This document shows, piece after piece, positions 31,801 to 41,100 of a stretch of DNA of 45,635 nt. Both the position numbers and the translations under genes were made by a program. The stretch spans positions 1 through 45,635 of the forward strand of contig JAFTQX010000074.1 in assembly GCA_017462545.1 (NCBI GenBank), written 5' to 3'. Under the pieces are notes generated by a model, which saw nothing but the letters and a program-made list of their open reading frames with translations, did not search any database and was not told the origin of the DNA. The DNA is from Clostridia bacterium. Its GTDB lineage: Bacteria; Bacillota; Clostridia; Oscillospirales; CAG-272. How positions within the stretch are numbered: position 1 is the stretch's first letter; the number at the start of each line of letters is the position of its first letter.

Positions 31801-32598
31801 TTACTTTTTACCAAGCTCCACGGTGCGGTGATACGCGGCGGTAACCGCATCCATCACGGCGGCACGCAGGCCGCCCTTTTCAAGCGCGTGAACGCCGGCA
31901 ATGGTACTGCCGCCTGCGCTGCAAACCGCATCCTTGAGGGTGGCGGGATTGCCATATTCCTCTACCATACGGGCAGCACCGCACAGCGTGCGCGCGGCAT
32001 AGGCGATGGCCTTATCACGCGGGATGCCGCACTCTACGGCGGAGTCTGCCAAGGCCTCGACAAAGATATAGGCAAAGGCGGGGCCACAGCCGGAAAGAGC
32101 ACTGGCCGCATCTATACGGCTTTCTTCAATTTTATCGATCATGCCGGCGGCTGCAAAGTGGGAAAGGAACGCCTGCTCCTCCGCCACCGTAATGGCATCC
32201 GGCACATACAGAATAACACCCTCACCAAGAGAGGCGGGCGTATTGGGCATGATGCGAATCACACGTGTGCCTGCCCCACAGTATTCCCGCAGGGTAGCAA
32301 TCGAAACGCCGGCCGCCATGGAAATGACCACCTGCTCCGAGCGCAGCAGCGCACGGAAGGTGCTGACAGTATCAGCAAGCACCTGGGGCTTGACACCCAG
32401 CACCACAAAGCGACTTTCACGCACAAGCTCCTCTACACTGACAGCGGCAGCACCGATATCGCTTGCGAGGGCACTTGCTTTTTCGAGCGAGAGATCGCAA
32501 AGCGCAATCCGCTCCCCTGATACATTTTTTGCCACGGCACGGGCGAGCGCGCCACCCATATTGCCACAGCCGATAAATCCAATCTCGTATTTCATCAT
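31801..32598 (-). CDS. proC: Pyrroline-5-carboxylate reductase
   Basis: A 265-residue NAD(P)H-dependent enzyme that makes L-proline from pyrroline-5-carboxylate, the last step of synthesis from glutamate. The N-terminal Rossmann loop is GFIGCGNMGGALARA. VVLGVKPQ, IRIMPNTPASLGEG and ALSGCGPAFAYIFVEALAD follow, and the P5CR signature GGSTIAGVHALEKGGLRAAVMDAV is near the C-terminus. Two adjacent ATGs are possible; the first, at 32598, is seven bases after GAGGTG, which lies inside the proA end. It is the third of three consecutive proline genes. Confidence 0.96.
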   Translation of the reverse strand: MMKYEIGFIGCGNMGGALARAVAKNVSGERIALCDLSLEKASALASDIGAAAVSVEELVRESRFVVLGVKPQVLADTVSTFRALLRSEQVVISMAAGVSIATLREYCGAGTRVIRIMPNTPASLGEGVILYVPDAITVAEEQAFLSHFAAAGMIDKIEESRIDAASALSGCGPAFAYIFVEALADSAVECGIPRDKAIAYAARTLCGAARMVEEYGNPATLKDAVCSAGGSTIAGVHALEKGGLRAAVMDAVTAAYHRTVELGKK

Positions 32599-32604
32599 GT
32601 CATG

Positions 32605-33864
32605 TCACCTCACCTGTCCGTTTCCGCGGACGATATATTTATAGGAGGTCAGCTCCCTCAGGCCCATCGGCCCGCGGGCGTGCAGCTTTTGCGTAGAAAT
32701 GCCGATCTCACAGCCAAGCCCGAATTCCCCGCCATCGGTAAAGCGGGTAGAGGCGTTGTGATAGACGGCGGCACTATCCACCGCGCGGGTAAAGCGTGCT
32801 GCCGTTTCGCCATTGGCCGTCACGATTGCCTCGCTATGGTGCGTGCTGTGGGCGGCAATATGGGCGATGGCATCTTCTACAGTATCCACCACGCGCACAG
32901 CCAACACATAATCCAAAAACTCGGTATCAAAATCCTGTTCTCCTGCCGGCATACCATCGATGATGGCAGCCGCACGGGGATCAAGCCGCAGCTCAACAGG
33001 TACAAGCCCGGCCGCGCGACGGTCATCTACCAGCCGCGCCTTCAGGCGAGGCAGAAATTCCGAAGCAACCGCCGCGTGCACCAAGCATACCTCTGCCGCA
33101 TTGCAGACCGAGGGGCGACTGGTCTTGGCGTTTTCTACGATTGAGAGTGCCATAGAAGGATCAGCCTCGGCATCCACATAGATATGGCAAATGCCCGTGC
33201 CCGTTTGAATGCAGGGCACGCGCGCCTGTTCCACGCACGCGCGAATGAGGCCCGCGCCCCCGCGCGGGATCAGCGCATCCACATAATCGACCGCTGCCAT
33301 TAGGCGTGCGGCACTCTCACGCGAGGTATCCTGCGGCATGCTGACAAAATCCTCGGAAAGGCCGCATTCTGCCAATGCGCGACGCAGGATGTTCACGATG
33401 GTATACGAGGTGTGAAAGGCATCCTTACCGCCTCGCAGGATGCAGACATTTCCACTTTTGAGACAAAGCGCGGCGGCATCTGAGGTAACGTTGGGGCGGC
33501 TTTCGTAAATGATGGCAATCACACCAAGGGGAACCGAGACACGGGTGATCTGCAGACCATTCGGTCGCACGATCTCTTCGCCGATCAAGCCGACGGGGTC
33601 GGCAAGCGAAACCACATCCTCGATGCCTTTGGCCATGGCTTCAATCCGCGCCTCGCTGAGTGCCAGACGGTCAACCATCACGCTCCCCAGCTTTTCTTTT
33701 GCAGCGGCCACATCCTCACGGTTAGCGGCGAGAATCTCCTCTGCCCCCTCCCGCAAACGCTTGGCCATATGCAGCAGGGCATTGTTTTTTTCCTTGGTTG
33801 ACAGCATGGCGAGGTGCGGGGCGGCAGCCTTCGCGCGGGTAAGCAGCTCTTGCATGGCGTCCAT
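32605..33864 (-). CDS. proA: Glutamate-5-semialdehyde dehydrogenase (gamma-glutamyl phosphate reductase)
   Basis: A 419-residue aldehyde-dehydrogenase-fold enzyme that reduces gamma-glutamyl phosphate with NADPH. The catalytic Cys226 is in [15 protein letters not shown]; other hallmarks are [32 protein letters not shown] and the C-terminal [28 protein letters not shown] region. The ATG at 33864 overlaps the proB stop (TAATG) with AGGGAGGGG just upstream, so the two genes are translationally coupled; a frame extending upstream is overlap with proB and not used. Confidence 0.96.
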   Translation of the reverse strand: MDAMQELLTRAKAAAPHLAMLSTKEKNNALLHMAKRLREGAEEILAANREDVAAAKEKLGSVMVDRLALSEARIEAMAKGIEDVVSLADPVGLIGEEIVRPNGLQITRVSVPLGVIAIIYESRPNVTSDAAALCLKSGNVCILRGGKDAFHTSYTIVNILRRALAECGLSEDFVSMPQDTSRESAARLMAAVDYVDALIPRGGAGLIRACVEQARVPCIQTGTGICHIYVDAEADPSMALSIVENAKTSRPSVCNAAEVCLVHAAVASEFLPRLKARLVDDRRAAGLVPVELRLDPRAAAIIDGMPAGEQDFDTEFLDYVLAVRVVDTVEDAIAHIAAHSTHHSEAIVTANGETAARFTRAVDSAAVYHNASTRFTDGGEFGLGCEIGISTQKLHARGPMGLRELTSYKYIVRGNGQVR

Positions 33865-34640
33865 TACCCCTCCCTCTCCGCGTAAAAGCGGGTACAAACA
33901 GCACGATCGCCGTTGGTGATGGCATACAGCACAGAAGGATCAGCACCATTGGCAATGACCATATCACAGCCCTTTTCGTTGCAGATCTCGGCAGCGCGCA
34001 GCTTGGTGCGCATGCCACCCGTACCGAGCGAGGAGCCCTCCCCGCCCGCAAGCGCGCGAATGTCTTCGGTTATGCCATGCACGCTTTCAATCAGACTTGC
34101 GTTTTGATCTGCGTGCGGATCGGCGGTATAAAGCCCGTCGATATCCGAGAGCAAAACGAGCAGATCTGCCCCCGTATTGACCGCCACATAGGCAGAAAGG
34201 GTGTCATTATCACCAACCTTGATCTCCTCAGTGGCAATACTGTCATTTTCATTGATAATAGGGAGTGCCCCCATTTCCAACAGGCGCCCAATGGTGTTGG
34301 TAAAATTCTGCAATCGATCTGCGTGGTGGAAATCATCCCCCGTCAGCAAGATCTGTGCTACGGTGTGATTATATTCCCCAAACAGCTTATCATAGGTATA
34401 CATCAGCTCACATTGACCAACGGCAGCAGCGGCCTGTTTGGTCGGAATATCCGCCGGGCGGCTTTTCAGCCCCAGCTTGCCAACGCCCATGCCAATGGCA
34501 CCGGAGGAGACGAGAATGATCTCGTGCCCCGCGTTTTTGAGATCGCTGACGGTACGGCAAAGCTCCTCCGTACGACGAATATGAAGATGCCCTGTCGGAT
34601 AAGCCAGGGTCGATGTTCCGATTTTAATAACGATACGCAT
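33864..34640 (-). CDS. proB: Glutamate 5-kinase, short form without PUA domain
   Basis: A 258-residue amino-acid kinase that phosphorylates glutamate, the first and usually feedback-controlled step of proline synthesis. Visible: VIKIGTSTL at the start, [39 protein letters not shown] and the nucleotide-binding [13 protein letters not shown]. Escherichia coli ProB has an extra ~100-residue PUA domain at the C-terminus; here the protein stops after the kinase domain, which is common in Firmicutes. AAGGA precedes the ATG, and the SGNH hydrolase gene ends 14 bases upstream. Confidence 0.96.
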   Translation of the reverse strand: MRIVIKIGTSTLAYPTGHLHIRRTEELCRTVSDLKNAGHEIILVSSGAIGMGVGKLGLKSRPADIPTKQAAAAVGQCELMYTYDKLFGEYNHTVAQILLTGDDFHHADRLQNFTNTIGRLLEMGALPIINENDSIATEEIKVGDNDTLSAYVAVNTGADLLVLLSDIDGLYTADPHADQNASLIESVHGITEDIRALAGGEGSSLGTGGMRTKLRAAEICNEKGCDMVIANGADPSVLYAITNGDRAVCTRFYAEREG

Positions 34641-34654
34641 AACGGGTTCCTTTT

Positions 34655-35716
34655 TTAAATCAGTTTGGCAAGCACAGGCTCGATGCCGCGTGCCATGCGG
34701 TAAAAGCCAAGATCATTGGGATGGGCACCATCCACAGTGCAGCTATCGGCATCCTCACCGGCAAACAGCTCATCACCACCGATGAAGTAGAGATTTTCAT
34801 CCCCCTCCTCCTTGGCGCGCAGATAATTGGCATAGATCAGCGCACGCCGCGGCGCGTACTCAGACGGATTAAAAAGCACATCCGGTGCGGTCAGCATGAT
34901 AATCGGCAGCGTGGGGTGCGCCGCGCGAATCGCGCGGTAAAGCGGCATATGCGTTTTTTCAAGATACGCTACCGTCGGTGCGTTGTGATCGTAGTCACAA
35001 ACGAACACCGACATATCAAGCGAGGCAAGATAGGCAACCATGCTCTCCTCCGCCTTGCCGCTGCCCGAAAAGCCGAGGTTGATATAGTCAATATTCAGAC
35101 GGCGGGAAAGAATGGCCTGATAACAGTTGCCGGGGCGGGAGGCACAGCCGCCCTGCGTAATAGACGAGCCGTAATAGACGACCGGCTTTTCATTGCGGTG
35201 GGGAGCGGCAGGCTCGATCACCGCATCCTGCTTGAGGGCGATATACAATTTTTCTACACAATCGTATAACGGGAAATTGATGGTATATTCGGCCATCTGA
35301 CCGTCTACCGCACGACCGGAGGAATAGCCCTCCTTCATTCCGACGACCGGCATAAAGGTGCCCTTGTAAACCGGCGTCTCTCCTGCGACACTACGGTACA
35401 AATCAAAGCCGGATTGCCCTGCAAGCGTGAAATGCGCCATCGTTCCTTCATTTCTCATCACGGCGCGAATGCCGATAAAGGTAGAATTGGTGCGAAAGCG
35501 CACACGTCCGCCGGCTGTGTTGCGATTCAGAAGGGAAACACCCGGATTCACCGTATCAGCCACCGCCTGCGGCATTCTGACAAAGCATGTTTGCTGCTCA
35601 TCATACTGCACGCCAAGGATCGAAAAGGGGGCTGCCTGTGCATCCAGCCAAATGAGATCCGGCTCGGTGATATTGCTTTCTACACGAAGATTGTGATCAA
35701 TTTCCTCAATACGCAT
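34655..35716 (-). CDS. SGNH/GDSL-family hydrolase with N-terminal beta domain
   Basis: A 353-residue protein. Residues ~1-165 form a beta-sandwich-like domain (GGRVRFRTNSTFIGIRAVM, and YTINFPLYDCVEKLYIAL), and the rest an SGNH hydrolase: block I YYGSSITQGG with probable nucleophile Ser185, block II NLGFSGSG, and block V DGAHPNDLG with Asp329 and His332 three apart. Such two-domain proteins are often acetylxylan or other carbohydrate esterases. There is no signal peptide, so it would act on imported substrate. It is the first gene of the unit with proBAC and GH3, and the operon promoter lies just upstream. The two sugar enzymes at the ends of the operon suggest shared control rather than shared chemistry. 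Confidence 0.88.
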   Translation of the reverse strand: MRIEEIDHNLRVESNITEPDLIWLDAQAAPFSILGVQYDEQQTCFVRMPQAVADTVNPGVSLLNRNTAGGRVRFRTNSTFIGIRAVMRNEGTMAHFTLAGQSGFDLYRSVAGETPVYKGTFMPVVGMKEGYSSGRAVDGQMAEYTINFPLYDCVEKLYIALKQDAVIEPAAPHRNEKPVVYYGSSITQGGCASRPGNCYQAILSRRLNIDYINLGFSGSGKAEESMVAYLASLDMSVFVCDYDHNAPTVAYLEKTHMPLYRAIRAAHPTLPIIMLTAPDVLFNPSEYAPRRALIYANYLRAKEEGDENLYFIGGDELFAGEDADSCTVDGAHPNDLGFYRMARGIEPVLAKLI

Positions 35717-35750
35717 AAAAAACCTCTGTATAATATAAGATAATAGTATT

Positions 35751-35780
35751 ATTATAACACAGCAAACTGCAAAAAAGCAA
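35751..35780 (-). promoter_or_regulatory. Promoter of the SGNH-proBAC-GH3 operon
   Basis: On the minus strand, TTGCTT (35775-35780) and a perfect TATAAT (35751-35756) with an 18-base spacer, 34 bases before the ATG. The AT-rich stretch offers other possible -10 boxes. Confidence 0.6.
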
Positions 35781-35847
35781 TGCCTTTCGGTGAAAATACC
35801 GTTTTTCTGCCGTTTCTTCCTCCTTTTTGCGAAAAATTCAAAAAAGA

Positions 35848-35863
35848 TGTTGACAGGTCAACA
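35848..35863. promoter_or_regulatory. MarR-type operator, upstream copy
   Basis: The inverted repeat TGTTGACAGGTCAACA (7-base arms, 2-base centre) contains the whole TTGACA -35 box of the marR promoter. Binding here would block RNA polymerase. Confidence 0.8.
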
Positions 35864-35878
35864 AATGTGTAGTATAAT
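35850..35878 (+). promoter_or_regulatory. Promoter of the marR/acyl-CoA synthetase operon
   Basis: A perfect TTGACA (35850-35855) and perfect TATAAT (35873-35878), 17 bases apart. Predicted transcription start is near 35885, between the two operator copies. Confidence 0.9.
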
Positions 35879-35887
35879 AGAGAATGG

Positions 35888-35905
35888 ATGTTGACAAGTC
35901 AACAT
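35888..35905. promoter_or_regulatory. MarR-type operator, downstream copy
   Basis: ATGTTGACAAGTCAACAT, a perfect inverted repeat with 8-base arms around AA. It shares TGTTGAC/GTCAACA with the upstream copy; the two are 41 bases apart, about four helical turns, so bound dimers would lie on the same face. Confidence 0.8.
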
Positions 35906-35928
35906 TGATCGATGAAGGAGGAACGACG

Positions 35929-36396
35929 ATGAATCCCACGCGTTTTATCCACTTTACCCAGATGGTGGATACCACACAAAAATGCGTTCGACGCTTAGAG
36001 CTTTTTTTTGCGCCGTTGTTTGATGTCAAGGGCGTACACATTTTTTGGCTGTATGAGCTGCAACAGCATCCCGAGGGGCTTACCGCCGCCGAGCTGGCAC
36101 ATCGCCGTATGGTAGATCGTTCTCTGATTTCGCGAGAGCTGGACGATCTCAAGCGCAAGGGGCTGATAGAAGCAAAATCAAAGGGCGGGAAAAATTATAA
36201 CACCCGCTTGGTACTGACCGACAAGGGCAAGGAGACTGCAAAGCGGATCGGCGAGGCAGCTCTTTCCATACAGAACGATACGAGTAGTGACATCTCTGAG
36301 GAGGAGCTTTCCCGTTTCTACGCTACATTTGAAAAAATCCGTGACAGGCTGATGGATATTGCTGTTCAGCTCGGCAATGAAACGCCCACCACATGA
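35929..36396 (+). CDS. MarR-family transcriptional regulator
   Basis: A 155-residue winged-helix regulator. The recognition-helix region is GLTAAELAHRRMVDRSLISRELDDLKRKGLIEAKS, followed by the wing (GGKNYNTRLVLTDKGKE) and a C-terminal dimer helix. It starts at the ATG at 35929, seven bases after GGAGG; an in-frame ATG at 35884 lies at the transcription start and in the second operator, so it is rejected. Two copies of one palindrome flank the promoter, pointing to autorepression. It is 16 bases before the acyl-CoA synthetase. MarR proteins of this kind often respond to fatty acids or aromatic acids, which fits its partner, but the ligand is unknown. Confidence 0.94.
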   Translation: MNPTRFIHFTQMVDTTQKCVRRLELFFAPLFDVKGVHIFWLYELQQHPEGLTAAELAHRRMVDRSLISRELDDLKRKGLIEAKSKGGKNYNTRLVLTDKGKETAKRIGEAALSIQNDTSSDISEEELSRFYATFEKIRDRLMDIAVQLGNETPTT

Positions 36397-36412
36397 AAGA
36401 AGGTAACTAGGC

Positions 36413-38128
36413 ATGAATAACAATCTAAAGCATAATTACCCCCTGGAAAAGGGCATTCCGCTATATCGCGATATGCGCGAATTTCTGACAAAAAGCTGTG
36501 AGAAATTTGCCGACCGGATCGCCTTTACCTACCGTCTAAACGGTGGCGACAAGGAACCGCAGCGCATTTCCTTTCGCCGTTTTTATAACGATGTGCGCGC
36601 CATTGGCACCCACGCGCTGGCAAAGGGCTGTGCGGGCAAGCATTGCGCGCTGATCGGCCGTCTTTCCTACGAATGGATCTGCTGCTACTTTGCTCTGCTG
36701 TCAATCGGGGCGGTGCTTGTTCCCCTCGATCGTGAATGGACAGAGGCAGATCTGGTAGATACCGTCAAGCGTGCCGAATGCAGCTATCTCTTCTGTGATG
36801 GCGATCTGCAGGGCAAGGCCGAGGCCATCTGCCGCGAAAACAATATAGAAAGCCCTGTTTGCTTTGGCGCAGACTGGGCAACCTCGCTTGCCACCTATCG
36901 CGAGGAGGGTGAGGCGTTGCTGGCAGACGGTGACACCGGCTTTGACACCGCCCCCATCGACCCAAAGGCGCTGGCGCTGCTGGTCTTTACCTCCGGCACG
37001 ACCGGACAAGGCAAGGGCGTTATGCACAATCAAGCCGCGCTGCTGCACAATGTCTACGGTGCTTATAAGGTGCTGCGTGTTTTCCCGCGCACCATTGGTC
37101 TGTTACCGCCACACCACACCTTTGGCTCTACCATCAGCATTTTGGCCACCGTCTGTGGTGGCTCAAACATGTATATCTCCTCCGGCCTGCGCTATATTCT
37201 GCATGAATTGAAGGAGCACAAGCCGCAGTACTTGATTCTGGTTCCCTTGTACCTTGAGACCTTTTGGCGCCGCATTTGGTCGAGCGCGAAGGAAACGGGC
37301 AAGGATGAGCTGCTTCGCAAGATGATCAAAACCAGCAATGCCATGCGCAAGGTAGGCAGTGATATGCGCTCTACTTTCTTCAAAAAGAGCGTGCTTTCTG
37401 CCTTTGGCGGCGAGCTGTGCATGGCTGTCAGCGGCGGTGCGCCGATCAGCCAGGAGATCGTAGACGGCTTTGACGCGCTGGGCGTCACCGTTGTCAACGG
37501 CTACGGCATTACCGAGTGTGCCCCGCTGATCGCGGCCAACCGCCTGCGCTTCCGCACGCCCGGCTCTGTTGGCGTAGCAATTCCCGACGTGGATATCAAG
37601 ATCGCAAACCCCACCGAAACGGGCGAGGGCGAAATCTGCGTCAAGGGGCCGAACGTTATGCTGGGCTATTACAAAAATCCGCAGGCAACCGTAGCCGCCA
37701 TCGACGCGGACGGCTACTTCCACACGGGGGATATTGGGCGTCTCGACAAGGAAGGCCGCCTGTATATCACCGGCCGCCTCAAAAACTTGATTATCCTCTC
37801 CAACGGCAAAAACGTATATCCCGAGGAAATTGAAGGGCAGATCTCGGATATGGTTGAGGGCATCAAGGATCTTGTCGTCTATGAGGGCATCAGCCGCCGC
37901 GGCGTGGAGAACAACGCCATTGTGCTGGAGGTCTTCCCTGACGAGGACTATATGAAGAAGGAAGGCATTGAAGATTTTGAGGCCTACCTGCGCCCGTATG
38001 TGGAGCAGTATAACCGTACGGCCGTTCCCTACAAGAAGATCGGTATGATCCGCGTGCGTACTGAGGATTTCCCCAAGAACACCCTGCGCAAGATCACCCG
38101 CTTCAAGCTGGATCGAACCATTGATTAA
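36413..38128 (+). CDS. AMP-forming acyl-CoA synthetase/ligase
   Basis: A 571-residue member of the AMP-binding superfamily, which activates carboxylic acids as acyl-adenylates and passes them to CoA or another thiol. The P-loop TSGTTGQGK is at residues 193-201. The A5 motif is NGYGITECAPL, the A7 motif is YFHTGDIGRLDKEG, the A8 hinge is YITGRLKNLIILSNGKNVYPEEIE, and the catalytic A10 Lys lies near NTLRKITR. The length and hinge fit long-chain fatty acyl-CoA synthetases, but medium-chain or aromatic acids are possible. No signal peptide. It is co-transcribed with the MarR regulator and followed by a strong terminator. Confidence 0.93.
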   Translation: MNNNLKHNYPLEKGIPLYRDMREFLTKSCEKFADRIAFTYRLNGGDKEPQRISFRRFYNDVRAIGTHALAKGCAGKHCALIGRLSYEWICCYFALLSIGAVLVPLDREWTEADLVDTVKRAECSYLFCDGDLQGKAEAICRENNIESPVCFGADWATSLATYREEGEALLADGDTGFDTAPIDPKALALLVFTSGTTGQGKGVMHNQAALLHNVYGAYKVLRVFPRTIGLLPPHHTFGSTISILATVCGGSNMYISSGLRYILHELKEHKPQYLILVPLYLETFWRRIWSSAKETGKDELLRKMIKTSNAMRKVGSDMRSTFFKKSVLSAFGGELCMAVSGGAPISQEIVDGFDALGVTVVNGYGITECAPLIAANRLRFRTPGSVGVAIPDVDIKIANPTETGEGEICVKGPNVMLGYYKNPQATVAAIDADGYFHTGDIGRLDKEGRLYITGRLKNLIILSNGKNVYPEEIEGQISDMVEGIKDLVVYEGISRRGVENNAIVLEVFPDEDYMKKEGIEDFEAYLRPYVEQYNRTAVPYKKIGMIRVRTEDFPKNTLRKITRFKLDRTID

Positions 38129-38150
38129 CACCCCTCCTCAAAATAAAAGG

Positions 38151-38181
38151 AAGAGACCGAGCATGCTCGGTCTCTTTTTTT
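38151..38181. terminator. Terminator after the acyl-CoA synthetase gene
   Basis: The palindrome 38151-38176 (arms AAGAGACCGAG/CTCGGTCTCTT) is followed by a run of T to 38181. On the minus strand it is followed by CCTTTTATTTT, so it may also serve the convergent operon, which ends at 38197. Confidence 0.9.
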
Positions 38182-38196
38182 GTAAAAAGATATGCC

Positions 38197-41100
38197 TTAT
38201 GACTCTTCGTCGATGATTTCCAGCACACCCGCTTTCACAACAACGTGATAATTTTGCGTTACGACGTTGCCATCCTGATCGTAAATCTCCAAGGAGCCGA
38301 GGGTGTTATCTGCCGTTCCCGGCTGATCGATGCTGCCATCGGCCTCAGCCTTCATGTAATGCCCGTCTACCAAAGATCCCTTGGTAATATCAACACCCGC
38401 ATTCTGCAGGGGCTGACCATCATATACCTTGGTATCACTTGCGGTCGTTACCTCAAGGAAACGAGGATCCACCTTGATCGGAACATAGGTCTCTTGAGAA
38501 TTGCCGAACTTTTCAAAGACGATGCGATACTCATCCGTCACATCCTTGCCGTTTCTAAAAACGGTGTAGGAGACGTATTTCTGCAGATCGGCATTGATCT
38601 CCGCAAGAGCGATCGAGCCAACATTGGTCAGCGAAATATGCAGCGAAAGCTTCAGCTCAAGACCGGTCTCCATCTCCAGAATTTCATAATCGTCATCTCC
38701 GAAGGCAAGCGGAGTACCGTCATAATACTTCTGCAGCTGGTACAAATACAAGCGAATCACGCCAATATTCTTACCAAGCACCTCCAGAACACCGGGCAGA
38801 CAAACGATCTCATATTGGTCTGTCACATCGTTTCCGTTTGGATCATAGAGAACAAATCTCTCGATCGTGCTTTCACTTGTACCTACCTCTCGTTGCCGTC
38901 CACTGACAACAACCTCATAGGCATATCCACAAGACAGAAGCTCACTCAGTACCATATCGGCATCAATGAGGTTTTTGGCGACCAAGTACATACCATCATA
39001 GGTCTTGTACTGATAGCTGGGAGAAATGGTGATAGTCTGCTTCATTTGCTCGTTTTCACCCAAGCCACCGCCTGAGCCACTACCTGAGCCACCATTGCCG
39101 CCGTCTCCACCATTGTCAGAGCCGGTAACCTCAACCTGTATCCAGCCCACGCCGTCAATATATACCTCTACCCATGCGTGGCCGGGGTTCTTTACGTCCA
39201 CAAACTTGCCGCCCTCAGTCATAATCATAAAGCCATGCACATATCTGGCCGGAATGCCCAGGGCTCGATAAAGCAGGGTGGCGGCAGAGGCGTAATGCAC
39301 GCACTTGCCCTCTTGATACTTCTCAAGGAAAGCAATCACAACATTGCTCTCTTTATCCATGCGTTTATCGTATTCGAGGTTATAGGTTGCCGCATTCTGA
39401 ATATAGCTTGCTACCTTTGCAATCACGGCAGGATCTGATATGTCAAAGCCCTGTTCCGCAATCAAACGCTGCATATAGGCAAGCGTTTCGGCATCCACGG
39501 TGAGATAGTTGTCATAGACAAACCGACGATATTCCAATTCATAGGCAGCATATTCACCAAGGTGTCCCTGCAGCAGATAGGGATTATTCACATACTGCGC
39601 CATAGAATAGTAGGTCAGCGTATACTGCGCAAGATCATCTTGATATACCGTATCGCTTGCGGGCTTATTGAAGCTGCCATTCATACCAATATAATAGGGC
39701 AGCATATATGCCTTGCATTCGATCATTTCAGCCAATCGAACGGTTGCGCCGCTATTGATCAATGCGATCGTGGTGAGGAAATTGTAATTATACCCATTGG
39801 GAAGCAATTTGTCATACGGCGTGGCAACACCCCAACCGTGACCGGTATAATTGCCAAAGCTTTCCTGGCGCAGATAGACGATCTCGCTTGTATCCGACTT
39901 GAACTTGGCAAAGAGGAATGAAAAGCTTCCCTCGCCGCTATCCGGCGGCATTTCGCCCATATCAAATTCTCCACCAAGCGAACCCATGCCGCCGCTTCCG
40001 CTACCTTCGCCGCCGCCTTCACCGCCGCCTTCACCGCCGCCTTCACCGCTGCCTTCACCGCTGCCTTCACCGCCGCCTTCACCGCTGCCTTCACCGCCGC
40101 CTTCACCGCCGGATTCACCGCCATCTTCAGGTACCGGCAGAATGGTAATTGTACCGTGCTCTGTTCGAATGGCATAATTCGCGGTAACATCTTCTGCTCC
40201 CGCCATAATTTTTACTCTTCGCAGCTCGGACAAGGACTCGCCAACGACAATACGGCTACCCGAGGTAAACGAAGAAATGGTATGCCCTTCTACCAACGGA
40301 TATTCCGAAGAGGGTGCCACCTCCGGCCCGCCGCCAAACAGGGGCTTGCCGTCGTATACCTTTTCCACATCGATCGGTTTCAGGGCGATCGGACGCGGCA
40401 AAATCATCAGTGTGCCATACTCAAACGTCAGGCAGTAATTGCTCGATTGATCGGTGCCATCTTTCCCTGTGAGCGTGTATTCAAACACATTGCTCACGGA
40501 TCCTACATTGGTGATCGCGGGGGAGGATATCACAGTAAAGATGTCATTATCCGCAATGCCGAGCTCGGAAAGCACCGTATAGTCCGGAGCACGATGCGCC
40601 TCTCCATCATAGATCAGCATGAAGCCATGCGTTCCAATGATAACAGGACGTGGAGTCACCTCCAGCGTTCCCCAACGAACCGTAATATCGTAGTTGCTTG
40701 TTTTATACCTGCCGCTTTGCAGAACAGGCGATATTTCGATGGTGTATCGATTCTCCATCGTTCCGACATCGGTAATTTCGGAGGGATAGATCGCACGCAG
40801 CTCATGACCGTCTGCCAAGCCCAGCTCAGATGTGATCGTATATCCTGTACTGCTATGGGGGTAACTATCATAAACCCAGCTTTCGCTTGCCGTTTCAATG
40901 GTGATAGGGCGCGGCAAGACCGTCAGCACGCCATATTGGATCGTCACATCATAGTTGTAACTCCATCCAAATCCCGCCCCTGCGCTCATATCAATTCTGA
41001 TCTCAAGCACGTTTTCCGTGCGACCTACATCGGTAATAGCGGTATTGGAGCGCACAACAAGAGCATCTCCCTCTACCAGCCCCAGCTCGGAAATCACCTT

